This document shows, piece after piece, positions 1 through 10,903 of a stretch of 64,000 bases of DNA; the stretch's first letter is position 1, and every line of letters begins with the position of its first letter. The position numbers were made by a program, and so were the translations under genes. Source of the stretch: Raphanus sativus (Eukaryota > Streptophyta > Magnoliopsida > Brassicales > Brassicaceae); assembly GCF_000801105.2 (NCBI RefSeq), contig NC_079517.1, positions 11,222,001 through 11,286,000 of the forward strand, given 5' to 3'. The notes below the pieces were generated by a model, which was not told the origin of the DNA, ran no database searches, and worked only from the letters and a program-made list of their open reading frames with translations.

Positions 1-328
1 TTAGATTAATCAAGAGTTGGTTTTGAGATTATAAAGAAATTATATTAAAATGACAACTAAATGATGGTTTTATAATATACGGACAATTATACTGAATTTT
101 TGTTTCATTTTGGCAATTTTGCTTTAATTTTATGTAATAGGTTAGGGTTAACAAATAAGTTTTAAGTTGTGACACTCTATATTTGAAGTTTCAGTGTTCG
201 AAAAAACTTCAAAGTTTTGAAATTTTATTTTGGAAAGTAAAAAATTTCATATTTAAAGTTACAAAGTATCTTTTGGAGATGTTCTAATAATAGATCTATT
301 TCTAAATAGGTCTAAATGGGTTAGTGCA

Positions 329-709
329 ATGGATATCACCTTTGAGGAAGCTATTAGTTTTGTTAGCAATGTCAAGGTAGAGATTTTTATATGGTTGTAA
401 CTAAGCAAAGCTATAATTAATATTATCTTTTTACTATTTGCTACTTGCATCTAAAGTATTTGCTTTGTCTGAAGGCAAGGTTTCAGGATAATGATCGAGC
501 ATACAAATCTTTTATAGACGGTTTGTATATGTATAGGAAGAACAACAGGTCCCTTAGTGAGGTCTACGAGGAGGTATGTTTGTAGCCATTTGGTATAATG
601 TTTTTCTTTGCTTTTGTTGCCCTTCTTGTCTTAGTTTGATTTCTTCATCTTGCAGTTGGCTATTCTCTTCCGAGACCATCACGATTTGCTTGTTGAGTTC
701 ACAAGGTAG
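329..709 (+). pseudogene. SIN3-type PAH2 fragment
   Basis: Three exon-like blocks match exons 2 (end), 3 and 4 of the neighbouring SIN3-like genes. Block 329-376 reads [16 protein letters not shown] and ends at a GT donor. Block 475-573 reads [13 protein letters not shown] onward and ends at a GT donor. Block 656-706 reads [17 protein letters not shown], follows a CAG acceptor and meets TAG at 707. Together they make a paired amphipathic helix 2 with no PAH1 and nothing downstream. The frames and splice sites are kept, so a tiny peptide gene is possible, but the missing PAH1 makes a decayed relic of a PAH-only gene more likely. Confidence 0.7.
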
Positions 710-1180
710 CGTCAGTAGTTTTGGACTACCATTTCTCTAATTATTAAACAAATAACAGAACAATTAAAAAGAAATAGCAAAAATAACTTAATCCAAATAC
801 GTTTGGTTTGGACTAACATTTCTCTAATTATTTAACTTTCTTGATCCATTACCTATATATATGTGCGCATCAGTATGTGCTTATTTTTCTCTCAGGCATT
901 CTATAACCAAAAATCCGTTACGTGTTTGAGCATCTAGCTATATATTATATAGCTGCAGGAAGAGCATATAATTTCTTCACATCCTGATTCAGACCACGAG
1001 AAATCTCGATTGCTTATCTAAGCTTGACTGTTTATACGGTCCAGTAAAGAGCCCAACTCCATTGTATTGTAAACTAAAAGCTGATGGATTAGCGTTTTTG
1101 AAAGTATATCATGGGCCGTTAAACAAGGAAAAGATGTAATGTAACATGAAAGAATAAATACACTTAATTAAAAATCAAAG
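710..1180. other. Intergenic, no gene seen
   Basis: AT-rich spacer between the PAH2 fragment and the tRNA gene (same at 8593-9063). It contains short direct repeats of a tttggactaacatttctct-like phrase near 720 and 810. No coding or RNA signal recognised. Confidence 0.6.
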
Positions 1181-1252
1181 GGGGCGTTCCGAGAATTGAA
1201 CTCGGGACCTCTCGCACCCTAAGCGAGAATCATACCACTAGACCAAACGCCC
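1181..1252 (-). tRNA. tRNA-Pro (anticodon AGG), copy 1
   Basis: The minus strand folds as a complete cytosolic tRNA. The 7-bp acceptor stem is GGGCGTT/AACGCCC with discriminator C. The D arm holds an A box (TGGTCTAGTGGTATG). The anticodon stem TCTCGC/GCGAGA encloses loop TTAGGGT, giving anticodon AGG, which reads proline CCU. The T arm holds the B box GAGTTCAATTCTC. There is no intron. A run of T on the minus strand just downstream (about 1170-1174) is a plausible Pol III terminator. The same gene occurs at 9064-9135. Confidence 0.95.
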
Positions 1253-1333
1253 AATTTTAGTAATTTCGTCACTTATAAAGTTAATAAACCAAATACTCGA
1301 ACTAACAAACTATTCTTCTTTGTTAAACCAGAT

Positions 1334-1530
1334 TTTTTTTTTGTTAACCCGATTGTCCGAATTTTCGTAGGAACCCGACTAGCGCCGACCACCGCCCCTA
1401 CAATCTGAACCACTAAGGGTCCGGAGGGTTTTAAGGCAGCGGCGGCTTCCCGGAGGCCCGAAAAAACCATGTGAAAACTCTGGTGGCCAACGCAGATCGA
1501 ACCTGCGGAGAACGTATTGGTTTTTCTCTT
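1334..1530 (-). mobile_element. SINE-like retroposon, copy 1
   Basis: On the minus strand the insert starts near a B-box-like GGTTCGATCTGC, is GC-rich inside and ends in a poly(A) run (poly-T at 1333-1342 on the plus strand). It is flanked by a direct repeat, ttaaaccagat at 1323-1333 and 1531-1541, which fits a target-site duplication. No A box is visible, so it may be 5'-truncated. It resembles the insert at 28275-28582 in layout (B box, then a tGGCCAC motif, then a tail). An identical copy lies at 9217-9413. Confidence 0.65.
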
Positions 1531-1541
1531 TTAAACCAGAT

Positions 1542-3020
1542 TTTTTTTTAACAACCTTTTCTTTTTAAAAACCGACATAAATTCAATTTGTATATTAAAT
1601 ACTTATTTAATGTTCGTTCTTGCATTGGAATATTATTGTATCAAGGTGTCTATAAACAAAATCAGTTTTACAACCTAGAATAATTTATTTTCTTCAGAAG
1701 TTCAGATTTAACCCAAAAGATCCACCTTATTACCATATATACATACACATAAAAAAACCTAACCATTTTACATGATCGAATTTACTAACTCTTGCACATG
1801 ACGTTGATAATTTAACTTTTACATGATCTTCCTGATTTATCCTCACAAATCACAAAATTAACAATAACATAACCTCAATTGCGAGGTCTTCAATCCAATG
1901 CCTTCTTCCTCTGCCCTATTCCGCAATAAACCATCACCGGCTATAACCGGTAACCTAACCTAGAAGCAACCTAAAACGGCTGGCTTTGAATTGTTTTTGT
2001 TTTCATTATTATTCGATTTTCTCATTTCATTTATAACGTCCCAAAAAATAGTGAAGCAGATAACAAGAGATTTGTATTTTTTTAAGAGAAAGAAGATACT
2101 GAGAGAAAATAATATTTTCTTAAACTAGTCTTATTTAATACTTTGTTATATTTTTGAAAGATAAATGTTTTGTGCTTAACACATATTACAAATTTTATTT
2201 TGATGATTAATTGTTTTAATAATTTTAGAAGTTGTTACGTAAAATATACACAGGTTATGTGGTAATTATAGTACATAGTTTATATGCGGTAATTATAACT
2301 AGATTATCTAAATTAATAATTTGATTTAAAAAACTTTATAATTTACTGTTATTAATTTACAGAAAAATGTAAAAATATTAGAATTTTATCTTTTAGAAGG
2401 AACCTATTTTTTCTTACAAAACATTATCGAAAGAGTATAATATTACACCATATTAAAAAAAATTACGTAAAAGTATCATTAGAGAAGTCTCTTCTCTCAT
2501 CTTCATAAAAGAGTTAACTCTGTCTTTATTAGTTTGGTCTGAAAATTTCTGTTTAAAGTCCCTGGTTGTCTCTCTCTCTCTCTCTGCTATGTGTTTCCGT
2601 GTGCGTTAAGGAGGAAAGCTTGTGCTTCTAAGCTTCCGTCTCCACGAAATTCGGTAGCTCTCCGATGATCTTTTCTCTGAAGCATTTTTTTTCCCTTCCT
2701 AATTCCTTATCTCGAAGCGCCGTAATGTCAAAAATAATCAATCCAAACATTTTTTTTTTTTTAAGTTTGAAAGATCGAATTTTGCAGCTTCATTGTTTAC
2801 AACTCCTTGTCGATTCAGCTTTGATTGCTCACTAGTTTCTAGATCTATTGCTTGTTTTGCTCTGAGTTGAGATTGCCCTCCGAGTTCTTGATTGGTTTTC
2901 AATGTTGTAAAGATTTGATTTGTGGTTCAAAGTCTTCAACTTTACATGAACCCTTCATCAAACTTTGGATGCTAAATTTATGTAATCTTTGCGCTGATCT
3001 ATGTGGCAAGTTTTCAAATC
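1542..3020 (+). promoter_or_regulatory. Upstream and 5'UTR region of truncated SIN3-like gene
   Basis: AT-rich DNA up to about 2500, then a pyrimidine-rich leader with a CT microsatellite around 2570-2585 and a long T run near 2750, typical of a crucifer 5'UTR. The identical sequence precedes the full gene at 9425-10903, so both copies should start with the same promoter. No TATA box could be assigned with confidence. Confidence 0.45.
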
Positions 3021-5143
3021 ATGGTTGGAGGAGGAAGTGCGCAGAAGCTAACTACAAATGATGCACTTGCGTATCTCAAGGCAGTCAAGGATAAGTTTCA
3101 AGATAATCGCCAAAAGTATGATGAGTTTCTTGAGGTCATGAAAGATTTTAAAGCTCAGAGGTATTATTTGTTTTTTTAGCTCTTTAGTTCAGTTTATTGG
3201 GGAATAAGTTTGATTTTTTTTTTTTTTTTGAAAAAATATTGTAGAGTTGATACTAGTGGTGTTATATTGAGGGTGAAAGAGCTGTTCAAAGGGAACAGAG
3301 AGCTGATCTTGGGTTTCAATACTTTCTTACCAAAGGGTTTTGAGATAACCCTCTTACCCGAAGAAGATGACCAACCTCTCCCAAAGAAACCTGTTGAGTT
3401 TGAGGAAGCTATTAGTTTTGTCAACAAGATTAAGGTTAGAGACTGCACTTCTCCTTTTTCCCTCTTTGCTGCCTCTAAAATTATCATATCGTTTCCTTCT
3501 GCAGACAAGATTTCAAGGTGATGACCGTGTATACAAATCGTTCTTAGACATTCTGAATATGTATAGAAAGGAAAACAAGTCCATTACTGAGGTCTACCAG
3601 GAGGTATGTTTTGTAGACCTTTTCATGTTATATTGTTTTTTTTTTGGTTGCCTTTCTAGTCTGAGTTTGATATGCTTATCTTGCAGGTGGCTACCCTTTT
3701 CCGGGACCATCATGATTTGCTTGTGGAGTTCACTCACTTTCTCCCTGATACTTCGGGAGCTACCTCTACTAATGATATTGTAAAAATGTCTGTACGTGAC
3801 CGAGGAGGCATTAAATCTCTTCCCGCCATGCGAGACTCTGATAAGGTTCCTCTCTCTGTGATTTTTGTTTCTCTTGAAGTAATTTGTGATATGCTATTGG
3901 ATATTCGGTACTGAGAGCTGTCACTTGTTTGCGCATTATTGCAGAAGGACCGGGCCATTGCTTCACATACGGACCGTGACCTCAAAACTGAACACATGGA
4001 CCTAGACCAGGAGAGATCTTTGCTGAAAGAAAGTAAAGAAGACGTTAGACGCATTGAGAAAAAGAATGATTACATGGATGAACAGAAAGGGCAGTTCCTC
4101 CACAGTAAAAAGAAGCTGACACTAAGGGATGGCGATTCTAACGAAACCTCGAATCAGGGTAGAGAAGGAGACAAGTTTTGTGGAGCCGTCGCCACTTCAT
4201 CTACTAAAGATGATAAAGGTAGCTAGGAAAGGCAGATGATAATCGATTCCATGCAGCTTTGCCTGCTAATTCAAATTGACTTGTCTTGTTATGACAGGAC
4301 ATGTCCTAGAACTTGCTTTTGTTGATCGAGTGAAGGCAAAGCTTAATACCTCTGACTACCAAGAGTTCTTACGATGTCTCAATCTCTTTTCAAAGGAAAT
4401 AATCAGCCAACCGGAACTGCAGTCTTTGGTACGTTGATATGACTGACCTTAATTTGAGAAGATTATGAGAAATCATGTGGAATATTATTGTATCAGGTGA
4501 GCAATTTAATTGGAGGATATCCAGAGCTTATGGAAGCCTTCAGAGTCTTTTTGGTTCAGTGTGAAAAGAATGGTAACTCTCTTCTTACATAAAGCAAGTT
4601 ATAAGGTTACGGTCTAACTAACTTTTGTTTTTCTTTCTGTAGATGGATTACTCTCTGGTATTGTGACTAAGAGTAAGTCTAGCATTAATTTTGGAACATA
4701 CGTCTGATGTTTCACTTCAGATGCTTTCTGTGGTCTAACTATTGGATTGTTGTGACTACAGAATCCTTGTGGAGTGATGGAAAATGTCCTCAGCCTACTA
4801 AGTCACAGGACAAAGATACAGACAGAGAACGTGAGAAGACTGAAAGGTGCAGAGAAAGGGACCGTGAGAAGGATAGGCTAGAAAAGGCGGCAGCGAGCCA
4901 GAAATGGGCTAAACCTATCAGCGAACTAGATCTCTCCAACTGTGAACAATGCACTCCTAGTTACCGGTTACTTCCAAAGAATGTATGCTTGCCACGTTTC
5001 ATCATGAAAGAATCTTCTCCTCTTTTGCTTCATTAGTAAAAGGGCATCTTGTTTTCTTGCAGTATCCAATTCCCATTGCCTTTTTTTTTCTTTTTGGTAT
5101 TCTGCTATTTGCTGCTTGTTTGTGTAATTGTGTTTGTTGGTAG
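3021..5143 (+). CDS. Truncated SIN3-like corepressor (PAH1-PAH3 only)
   Basis: Exons by frame and GT-AG sites: 3021-3160, 3245-3434, 3505-3603, 3687-3845, 3945-4218, 4298-4428, 4497-4572, 4643-4672, 4762-4982, 5063-5143, giving 466 aa. The start [10 protein letters not shown] is the usual start of SNL3/SNL4 proteins. PAH1 lies at about residues 8-78, PAH2 at 95-170 and PAH3 at 288-355, followed by a charged Arg/Asp/Glu stretch. The HDAC-interaction domain begins ([25 protein letters not shown]) but after about 20 residues the last exon runs into unrelated sequence and stops at TAG. A SIN3 scaffold normally brings histone deacetylases to repressors bound by the PAH domains; this product keeps the repressor side and lacks the HDAC side. 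It may be a pseudogene or a dominant-negative form; expression is unknown. Confidence 0.8.
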
Positions 5144-5262
5144 TTAAGATGATTTAGAGAATTTGTTTTTTTGATTACATAGTTCTGGAGTGTCTTTTTG
5201 AGACTTGTCGATTGATTATTCAATATGTTTTTGCATAATTAAGCACTTGCCAATTTGAAGTT

Positions 5263-6067
5263 ATGGTTGGAGATAAACCAACTACGAGTAATGCACTTGA
5301 CTATCTAAAGATTGTGAAGAAAACATATCAAGATAAAGTTGAAGTATACGAGTCCTTTCTTGAGGTGATGAAGGACTTCAAAGCTCTGAGGTAACCTTCA
5401 TGCTAATGATTTGTTTTGCTCCTTCGTTAGTTTCACTCTTACTGGAATCTGATTATATTTTTTATGGTAGAATGGATACGTGTGGTGTCATATTAAGAGT
5501 AAAGGAACTCTTTAAGGAGGAAAAAGAACTGCTTTTGGGTTTTAATATATTTTTGCCAAAAGGTTTCGAGATAACCATCGAAGGTGACCAAACTCTACCA
5601 GATAACGTTGACTTTGACGAGGCAATTAGTTATATGAAGAAGGTCAGGGTAGGTGCACCAAATTTGCAATGAAGAAAATTATAATTTACAATTTAATTTT
5701 TTTTTTTTGTTTTAAGTTTTCTGAGACATTTTTATTTATTATTATTAATATGTATCATTCGATGTGTTATTTTATGGTTTTGCTAAATTTATATATCAAT
5801 TGATCCGTAGACAAGGTTTCAGGGGAATAATATGCATGCGTACATCTCTTTTTTGGATATTTTGAACATGTACAAGAAGGAAAAGAAAAGCATAGTTGAA
5901 ATCTACAATGAGGTATATGTTCATATTTGTGCATTGGAACTCTTTTTTCTTTTTCTTTTGTTTAAAATGGTCATTTTCATATTCTTGTCTTGGAGGTGGC
6001 TGTTCTTTTCCGGGATCATCAAGATTTGCTCGCGGAGTTTGCCAACTTTCTCCCTCACTATAGATGA
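5263..6067 (+). CDS. PAH-only SIN3-like small protein (PAH1-PAH2)
   Basis: Four exons with consistent phases: 5263-5390, 5471-5648, 5811-5912, 5996-6067, giving 159 aa and no internal stop. It starts [16 protein letters not shown], parallel to the SIN3 start, and ends FLPHYR then TGA. Residues about 7-75 form PAH1 (motifs [32 protein letters not shown]) and about 90-155 form PAH2 ([45 protein letters not shown]). Exon borders match SIN3 exons 1-4, so it derives from a SIN3 5' end, yet it is clearly diverged from both neighbours. It begins only 120 bp after the truncated SIN3 stop. Arabidopsis also has small PAH-only genes near an SNL gene (recalled, not checked). The role is unknown; competition for PAH-binding repressors is a guess. 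Confidence 0.8.
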
Positions 6068-7311
6068 AGATGATATTATAGAGAATGATGATTCGTGTAT
6101 GCAATGCATGTCGTAGTTCGAGCAACCCTATCTCCTATCTGCTTTCCATCTTGTTGACTCTAAATGCAAAATTATAATAGGAATCACTACACCAAAACTT
6201 AGAAGATTTGTCATGTCCGAGTTTGTCATCTGCAATTCAATCATCATTGATGAATTTTATTTTCATGCAAACTAATTGTGAACCATCATTATAAGAACCA
6301 TCATTAGGTTGGGTTTTTCAATTACAAGAAGGATTTAGTCTCCAAGGAATTCATCGAGAAATCTCACTGGCTAATATCGAACTTTATAGTATGATATGGG
6401 TGCTCATGTGCCTATAAGATATCATTGGTTTTAAAATTCATTTATCACTGATTCACATGAGTTAGTTAGTCTATAGCTAGCAGATTGGATTACTAGTAAA
6501 AGCTTCTTTTTCCATGCGCATGTTGAAAGATGTACTTGGTGCTATTAATTTTATGGAAAATTGTCGAAACGGAACAAAAAAACTGCATGATTGTCTATTT
6601 CGTATCAAAACATTTTTTTCTATTTTATCTCACTTTTATCTTTTCTATTACTGAAAATTAATGAAATAAATAGTTTTATGGATCAAAAAATAATAAAAAA
6701 TATAAACAATTAACAAAAAACACTAATATACACAAAAGGGTATTTTTTTGGTTGAAAAGCTTAATAAATAAAAATTTTAAATTACGTTTTACTAAAAGTA
6801 GATTGCGTCTTCTACAGAAAATGAATTAGTAGAAAACAAATTCTAGATTAAACATGTTCATCTACTTTTTTAGAACGAACAATCTACTTTTTATTAAAAT
6901 TCTAAATAAGTGGAATATGAATTCTATTATTCGTTATATAGCCATTTTCCTGTGGAATGCATGTTCTACTTTTATGAAGTATTCTTAAGTTTCCGGAATG
7001 TGAAATCTAGAATCTACTCATACGTGTCTACATGAGGTAGAAATTGCATTTAAGATTTTTGTCACTGTTCTAAAAAAGTAAAATGTGCCTTATACGGATA
7101 AGAAAATATGTTATTGTGAAAATTAAGGAAATTTCAGTGAAGTAAATATTCTAAAATATTCTAAAAATATTCTAACTTCTTAAAACGTGTTTTGATCAAT
7201 TTTTTTTTCAAAATAAATGATTTTGCATTTTCTTCTTCATCAATCTATAATTTCTCTCTAGTTTGTCTTGTGATTTTCACAAACTCTTGTTCTATTTTAT
7301 TTTTTTAAGTT
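6068..7311. other. Intergenic, AT-rich, possible CACTA end
   Basis: No coding signal. At 6185 the sequence CACTACACCAAAACTT resembles the terminal inverted repeat of CACTA (En/Spm) elements, but I found no matching right end, so it is at most a fragment. The rest is AT-rich with no recognised feature. Confidence 0.35.
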
Positions 7312-7860
7312 TAATAAGACTAAAAATTTTACAAACATTTTAAAATTTTTATAAATATAAAACTTTGTCAAACGTTTTTATAAAGTTTATTTAACGTTTT
7401 TACTAAAACCTTTTTGTAAAGTTTTATTTTTATTTTTTTTTAAATTTTATTTTTATTAATTTTTATTAAAAACGTTTTAAATTTTTTATTTTTATTAAAA
7501 AGTTTAATAAAACTAAAAAATTTACAAAACATTTTAAACTATTTATAACAATAAACTTTGTAAAATGTTTTTTATAAAGTTTATTTAATTTTTTTATTAA
7601 AACCTTTTTGTAAAGTTTTATTTTTATTTTTATAAAGTTTACAAATTTTATTTTATTAAAAATGTTTGTAAATTTTTTATAAAATAAAACTTTTAAAAAC
7701 GTTTTTTATAAATTTTATTTAACGTTTTTATTAAAGACTTTTCGTAAATTTTTTTTTATTTTTATAATGTTTACAAAGTTTATTTTTATTAAATTTTTAT
7801 TGAAATATTTTTAAAATTTTATTTTGGTTTCCCTTTTTAAAATGTTTTTAATTTTTTTTT
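7312..7860. repeat. Degenerate AT-rich tandem repeat, period about 192 bp
   Basis: Blocks starting taataagactaaaaatttta (7312) and taataaaactaaaaaattta (about 7504) repeat with a shared inner order: an acattttaaa segment, an aactttgt segment, a taaagtttatttaa segment and a cctttttgtaaagttttatt segment. A third partial block runs to about 7860, next to the start of the duplicated tract. It looks like a decayed local satellite. Confidence 0.6.
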
Positions 7861-8211
7861 AAATGTATTAGTTTGATGTGTTATTAGATTAATCAAGAGT
7901 TGGTTTTGAGATTATAAAGAAATTATATTAAAATGACAACTAAATGATGGTTTTATAATATACGGACAATTATACTGAATTTTTGTTTCATTTTGGCAAT
8001 TTTGCTTTAATTTTATGTAATAGGTTAGGGTTAACAAATAAGTTTTAAGTTGTGACACTCTATATTTGAAGTTTCAGTGTTCGAAAAAACTTCAAAGTTT
8101 TGAAATTTTATTTTGGAAAGTAAAAAATTTCATATTTAAAGTTACAAAGTATCTTTTGGAGATGTTCTAATAATAGATCTATTTCTAAATAGGTCTAAAT
8201 GGGTTAGTGCA

Positions 8212-8592
8212 ATGGATATCACCTTTGAGGAAGCTATTAGTTTTGTTAGCAATGTCAAGGTAGAGATTTTTATATGGTTGTAACTAAGCAAAGCTATAAT
8301 TAATATTATCTTTTTACTATTTGCTACTTGCATCTAAAGTATTTGCTTTGTCTGAAGGCAAGGTTTCAGGATAATGATCGAGCATACAAATCTTTTATAG
8401 ACGGTTTGTATATGTATAGGAAGAACAACAGGTCCCTTAGTGAGGTCTACGAGGAGGTATGTTTGTAGCCATTTGGTATAATGTTTTTCTTTGCTTTTGT
8501 TGCCCTTCTTGTCTTAGTTTGATTTCTTCATCTTGCAGTTGGCTATTCTCTTCCGAGACCATCACGATTTGCTTGTTGAGTTCACAAGGTAG
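8212..8592 (+). pseudogene. SIN3-type PAH2 fragment, copy 2
   Basis: Identical to 329-709: three PAH2 exon-like blocks at 8212-8259, 8358-8456 and 8539-8589 with stop TAG at 8590. It lies between the AT-rich repeat and the second tRNA-Pro gene. Confidence 0.7.
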
Positions 8593-9063
8593 CGTCAGTA
8601 GTTTTGGACTACCATTTCTCTAATTATTAAACAAATAACAGAACAATTAAAAAGAAATAGCAAAAATAACTTAATCCAAATACGTTTGGTTTGGACTAAC
8701 ATTTCTCTAATTATTTAACTTTCTTGATCCATTACCTATATATATGTGCGCATCAGTATGTGCTTATTTTTCTCTCAGGCATTCTATAACCAAAAATCCG
8801 TTACGTGTTTGAGCATCTAGCTATATATTATATAGCTGCAGGAAGAGCATATAATTTCTTCACATCCTGATTCAGACCACGAGAAATCTCGATTGCTTAT
8901 CTAAGCTTGACTGTTTATACGGTCCAGTAAAGAGCCCAACTCCATTGTATTGTAAACTAAAAGCTGATGGATTAGCGTTTTTGAAAGTATATCATGGGCC
9001 GTTAAACAAGGAAAAGATGTAATGTAACATGAAAGAATAAATACACTTAATTAAAAATCAAAG

Positions 9064-9135
9064 GGGGCGTTCCGAGAATTGAACTCGGGACCTCTCGCAC
9101 CCTAAGCGAGAATCATACCACTAGACCAAACGCCC
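9064..9135 (-). tRNA. tRNA-Pro (anticodon AGG), copy 2
   Basis: Identical to the gene at 1181-1252 with all arms intact, so both copies should be functional if the duplication is real. Confidence 0.95.
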
Positions 9136-9216
9136 AATTTTAGTAATTTCGTCACTTATAAAGTTAATAAACCAAATACTCGAACTAACAAACTATTCTT
9201 CTTTGTTAAACCAGAT

Positions 9217-9413
9217 TTTTTTTTTGTTAACCCGATTGTCCGAATTTTCGTAGGAACCCGACTAGCGCCGACCACCGCCCCTACAATCTGAACCACTAAG
9301 GGTCCGGAGGGTTTTAAGGCAGCGGCGGCTTCCCGGAGGCCCGAAAAAACCATGTGAAAACTCTGGTGGCCAACGCAGATCGAACCTGCGGAGAACGTAT
9401 TGGTTTTTCTCTT
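9217..9413 (-). mobile_element. SINE-like retroposon, copy 2
   Basis: Same insert and same flanking ttaaaccagat repeats as at 1334-1530. It was copied along with the duplication and is not an independent insertion. Confidence 0.65.
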
Positions 9414-9424
9414 TTAAACCAGAT

Positions 9425-10903
9425 TTTTTTTTAACAACCTTTTCTTTTTAAAAACCGACATAAATTCAATTTGTATATTAAATACTTATTTAATGTTCGT
9501 TCTTGCATTGGAATATTATTGTATCAAGGTGTCTATAAACAAAATCAGTTTTACAACCTAGAATAATTTATTTTCTTCAGAAGTTCAGATTTAACCCAAA
9601 AGATCCACCTTATTACCATATATACATACACATAAAAAAACCTAACCATTTTACATGATCGAATTTACTAACTCTTGCACATGACGTTGATAATTTAACT
9701 TTTACATGATCTTCCTGATTTATCCTCACAAATCACAAAATTAACAATAACATAACCTCAATTGCGAGGTCTTCAATCCAATGCCTTCTTCCTCTGCCCT
9801 ATTCCGCAATAAACCATCACCGGCTATAACCGGTAACCTAACCTAGAAGCAACCTAAAACGGCTGGCTTTGAATTGTTTTTGTTTTCATTATTATTCGAT
9901 TTTCTCATTTCATTTATAACGTCCCAAAAAATAGTGAAGCAGATAACAAGAGATTTGTATTTTTTTAAGAGAAAGAAGATACTGAGAGAAAATAATATTT
10001 TCTTAAACTAGTCTTATTTAATACTTTGTTATATTTTTGAAAGATAAATGTTTTGTGCTTAACACATATTACAAATTTTATTTTGATGATTAATTGTTTT
10101 AATAATTTTAGAAGTTGTTACGTAAAATATACACAGGTTATGTGGTAATTATAGTACATAGTTTATATGCGGTAATTATAACTAGATTATCTAAATTAAT
10201 AATTTGATTTAAAAAACTTTATAATTTACTGTTATTAATTTACAGAAAAATGTAAAAATATTAGAATTTTATCTTTTAGAAGGAACCTATTTTTTCTTAC
10301 AAAACATTATCGAAAGAGTATAATATTACACCATATTAAAAAAAATTACGTAAAAGTATCATTAGAGAAGTCTCTTCTCTCATCTTCATAAAAGAGTTAA
10401 CTCTGTCTTTATTAGTTTGGTCTGAAAATTTCTGTTTAAAGTCCCTGGTTGTCTCTCTCTCTCTCTCTGCTATGTGTTTCCGTGTGCGTTAAGGAGGAAA
10501 GCTTGTGCTTCTAAGCTTCCGTCTCCACGAAATTCGGTAGCTCTCCGATGATCTTTTCTCTGAAGCATTTTTTTTCCCTTCCTAATTCCTTATCTCGAAG
10601 CGCCGTAATGTCAAAAATAATCAATCCAAACATTTTTTTTTTTTTAAGTTTGAAAGATCGAATTTTGCAGCTTCATTGTTTACAACTCCTTGTCGATTCA
10701 GCTTTGATTGCTCACTAGTTTCTAGATCTATTGCTTGTTTTGCTCTGAGTTGAGATTGCCCTCCGAGTTCTTGATTGGTTTTCAATGTTGTAAAGATTTG
10801 ATTTGTGGTTCAAAGTCTTCAACTTTACATGAACCCTTCATCAAACTTTGGATGCTAAATTTATGTAATCTTTGCGCTGATCTATGTGGCAAGTTTTCAA
10901 ATC
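9425..10903 (+). promoter_or_regulatory. Upstream and 5'UTR region of full SIN3-like gene
   Basis: Same sequence as 1542-3020, with a CT microsatellite near 10453-10468 in the presumed leader. There is no open frame longer than a short upstream one. Confidence 0.45.

Larger units (their letters stand above)
1..4954. repeat. Direct duplication, upstream copy (identical tract)
   Basis: Every stretch I compared in this interval matches 7884-12837 at a constant offset of 7,883 bp, including introns, the tRNA gene, the SINE-like insert and non-coding DNA; I saw no difference by eye. The match begins at the window edge, so it may extend to the left. It stops abruptly inside exon 9 of the SIN3-like gene: base 4955 is t where 12838 is a. 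Beyond that the copies are recognisably related but clearly diverged to about 5080, then unrelated. This is either a very recent duplication or conversion tract, or an assembly duplication. Confidence 0.95.

Noticed and set aside
259..450. Minus-strand 63-codon frame over the PAH2 fragment
   Set aside because: It is antisense to the plus-strand PAH2 exon, which has clear homology.
1273..1470. Minus-strand 65-codon frame with Ala/Pro-rich start
   Set aside because: It lies within the SINE-like insert and its flank, so it is not a gene.
3194..4054. Long minus-strand open frames opposite SIN3 exons (also at 11077-11937)
   Set aside because: They mirror the coding exons, cross introns and match no family.
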